From: Puia dinghuensis
GTDB taxonomy: Bacteria; Bacteroidota; Bacteroidia; Chitinophagales; Chitinophagaceae
DNA length: 64,000 bases
Direction: 5' to 3'
NCBI RefSeq assembly: GCF_014642875.1
Contig: NZ_BMJC01000001.1
Location: 1,221,335 to 1,285,334, forward strand
A program made the position numbers and the translations under genes. Position 1 is the stretch's first letter. Each line of letters starts with the position of its first letter. This document shows, one piece after another, positions 62,708-64,000 of this stretch. The notes beneath the pieces are model-generated. The model was not told the origin of the DNA and searched no databases. It worked only from the letters and a program-made list of their open reading frames with translations.

Positions 62708-64000
62708 ATGATGACCCCTGTCTCCAGGTTATTCAATGGTTTTCCCAGTTTGGCGTATTCGCTGCGCGCAGCACGGCCCACATGGGCCATGTGTACGGGT
62801 CGTCCTTCATTGGCGGCAATAAAAGCAGCGTTTAATGCGATGTTGCGGATGTTGCCACCGGCTATATTCATCCGGGCAAGCTTCGAGACATCCAGTCCCT
62901 GCGTGGGCGTGCTGGCAGGGAATACTTTCCGCCAGATCTCGGCCCGCTGTGTGGCGTCGGGAAAAGGAAACTGAACGACAAAACGGATGCGCCGGAAAAA
63001 AGCCTTGTCGATGGAAGACTTCATGTTGGTGGTGAGAATGGCAAGTCCACGGTAGGCTTCCATGCGCTGCAACAGGTAGCTCACCTCGATGTTCCCATAA
63101 CGGTCATGACTGTCTTTGACATCGCCCCGCTTGCCGAACAACGCATCGGCTTCGTCGAACAGCAGCACGGCCCCTCCTTCCTCCGCTGCGTCAAACACCC
63201 GTTTCAGGTTTTTCTCCGTCTCGCCGATATATTTGTTCACCACCTGGCTCAGGTCGATGCGGTAGAGGTCCAGCTGCAGCTCGCTTGCCAGCACTTCCGA
63301 TGCCATGGTCTTTCCCGTGCCGCTTTCGCCGGAGAAGAGGACGCTGATCCCCAGGCCACGCGAACCTGCGGCGCTAAACCCCCATTCCCCGTATACCTTA
63401 TTCCGCTGATTCACCTGCGCCGCTATCTCCCGTAAAATATCCTTTTGCTCTTCCGGCAATACGATATCATTCCATCCTGCCTTCACCTCGATGCGCTGGG
63501 CCAGATCCTCTACATGCGGCCGCGTATGCGCACAACAGGTCTTCCACAACAACGAAGCCTGAGCTGCCGCCTCTATGCTCTCTCTGCGCAGCGCACCCGC
63601 CACCTCCACACTAACCGCCCGTATCGTACTTGCACTCAGATCGAACTGTCCCACCAGTTTCTCCAGAGCCCCGTCACGCGCCTCCATCGGCCTTTCCAAA
63701 AGGTATTTCCACAACCACAGCTGTTCCATCGTCGTCGGCTTATTGATATCGCATCGAAGCACCGGCCGGTTCAGCCGGGGTATCCATTGCCCGGTGCCGA
63801 TAAACAGGAGCCCACCGATATGTTCGATAAAGGAGCTTACCGCCATCGTACGATCTCTGTCCGCAGCATCGAGCGCCGAAAGATCCACAAAGAGCGCAGA
63901 GGAGTTCAGCGCCGCCTGCCGGTTCCACAGCCTCGCCCATTCCATCCTGTCGGTAGCATGCGTGGGAATGGCAAGCGCGGATATCGAAAACAGATCGAGC
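62704..64000 (-). CDS. AAA+ ATPase of the eCIS (Afp15-like), 5' end off window
   Basis: The frame is open to the right edge (residues before the ATG at 63945 read LDLFSISALAIPTHATDR), so the N-terminus is missing and about 432 codons are visible. The AAA+ module has Walker A GESGTGKT, Walker B AVLLFDEADALFGKR and sensor/arginine-finger region AFFRRIRFVVQFPFP. eCIS particles encode such an ATPase, needed for assembly or processing. It overlaps the 82-aa gene by 4 nt. Sheath, tube and cap genes would be expected further right. Confidence 0.93.
   Translation of the reverse strand, partial: LDLFSISALAIPTHATDRMEWARLWNRQAALNSSALFVDLSALDAADRDRTMAVSSFIEHIGGLLFIGTGQWIPRLNRPVLRCDINKPTTMEQLWLWKYLLERPMEARDGALEKLVGQFDLSASTIRAVSVEVAGALRRESIEAAAQASLLWKTCCAHTRPHVEDLAQRIEVKAGWNDIVLPEEQKDILREIAAQVNQRNKVYGEWGFSAAGSRGLGISVLFSGESGTGKTMASEVLASELQLDLYRIDLSQVVNKYIGETEKNLKRVFDAAEEGGAVLLFDEADALFGKRGDVKDSHDRYGNIEVSYLLQRMEAYRGLAILTTNMKSSIDKAFFRRIRFVVQFPFPDATQRAEIWRKVFPASTPTQGLDVSKLARMNIAGGNIRNIALNAAFIAANEGRPVHMAHVGRAARSEYAKLGKPLNNLETGVII

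Noticed and set aside
37016-64000. Type VI secretion system or prophage
   Set aside because: No TssJ/L/M membrane-complex genes, phage head, terminase or lysis genes are seen. DUF4157, DUF6519, CIS_tube and the AAA+ ATPase point to an eCIS.
1-64000. CRISPR arrays or complete insertion sequences
   Set aside because: No regularly spaced repeats and no transposase gene were found on reading both strands.

Overview
The window is chromosomal DNA from a member of the Bacteroidota, most likely Chitinophagaceae. The family placement is inference. It rests on SusC/SusD pairs with FecR anti-sigma factors, a NagB-LmbE fusion, a DUF1348/AraC unit, and promoters of the TTTG-N19-TAnnTTTG type. No 16S rRNA or other marker is present to fix the genus.

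Region 1 (1-14883) is a regulated outer-membrane nutrient uptake locus. A 181-aa ECF sigma factor on the + strand is divergent from seven - strand genes: fecR, susC, susD, fecR, susC, susD and an FG-GAP repeat lipoprotein that runs off the left edge. Both SusC proteins carry an N-terminal STN signalling domain, so both could signal through their own FecR, yet only one sigma factor is visible.

Region 2 (14884-19940) holds a glucosamine-6-phosphate deaminase fused to a LmbE-type deacetylase, a PAP2/sphingomyelin-synthase-like membrane enzyme, a phytanoyl-CoA dioxygenase-like protein, a short-chain dehydrogenase and a tRNA-Arg(ACG).

Region 3 (19941-24160) follows the tRNA and looks like an accessory island. 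It contains an FRG-domain protein behind a 59-aa overlapping ORF, decayed reading frames, a RES/Xre toxin-antitoxin pair and an unexplained nested hairpin element. No integrase was found.

Region 4 (24163-33237) has small secreted and membrane proteins, an AraC/DUF1348/carboxymuconolactone decarboxylase cluster, and a tetR-tolC-mfp-rnd efflux locus. Matching palindromes precede tetR and tolC, and the tetR promoter is recognisable.

Region 5 (33331-36914) is a four-gene unit: NodU/CmcH-type carbamoyltransferase, SGNH-hydrolase-like membrane protein, a 49-aa DUF5989/SxtK-like protein and an SxtJ-like membrane protein.

Region 6 (37016-64000) is a tightly packed, mostly overlapping - strand operon for an extracellular contractile injection system (eCIS). 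In transcription order from the right edge it encodes: AAA+ ATPase (partial), 82-aa protein, tube-associated protein, LysM baseplate protein, gp27-like hub, gp5-like spike, PAAR-like tip, gp25, two baseplate J proteins, gpI-like/beta-helix protein, DUF6519/beta-propeller protein, transthyretin-like protein, two glycosyltransferase/methyltransferase fusions, a DUF4157 protein with M14 and M15 peptidase domains, and a DUF4157 protein with an HNH-like C-terminus followed by an Imm33-like protein. Sheath, tube and cap genes are not in the window and presumably lie to the right. The most interesting part is the distal end, where two probable cargo proteins, an immunity candidate and carbohydrate-modifying enzymes are attached to the particle genes.
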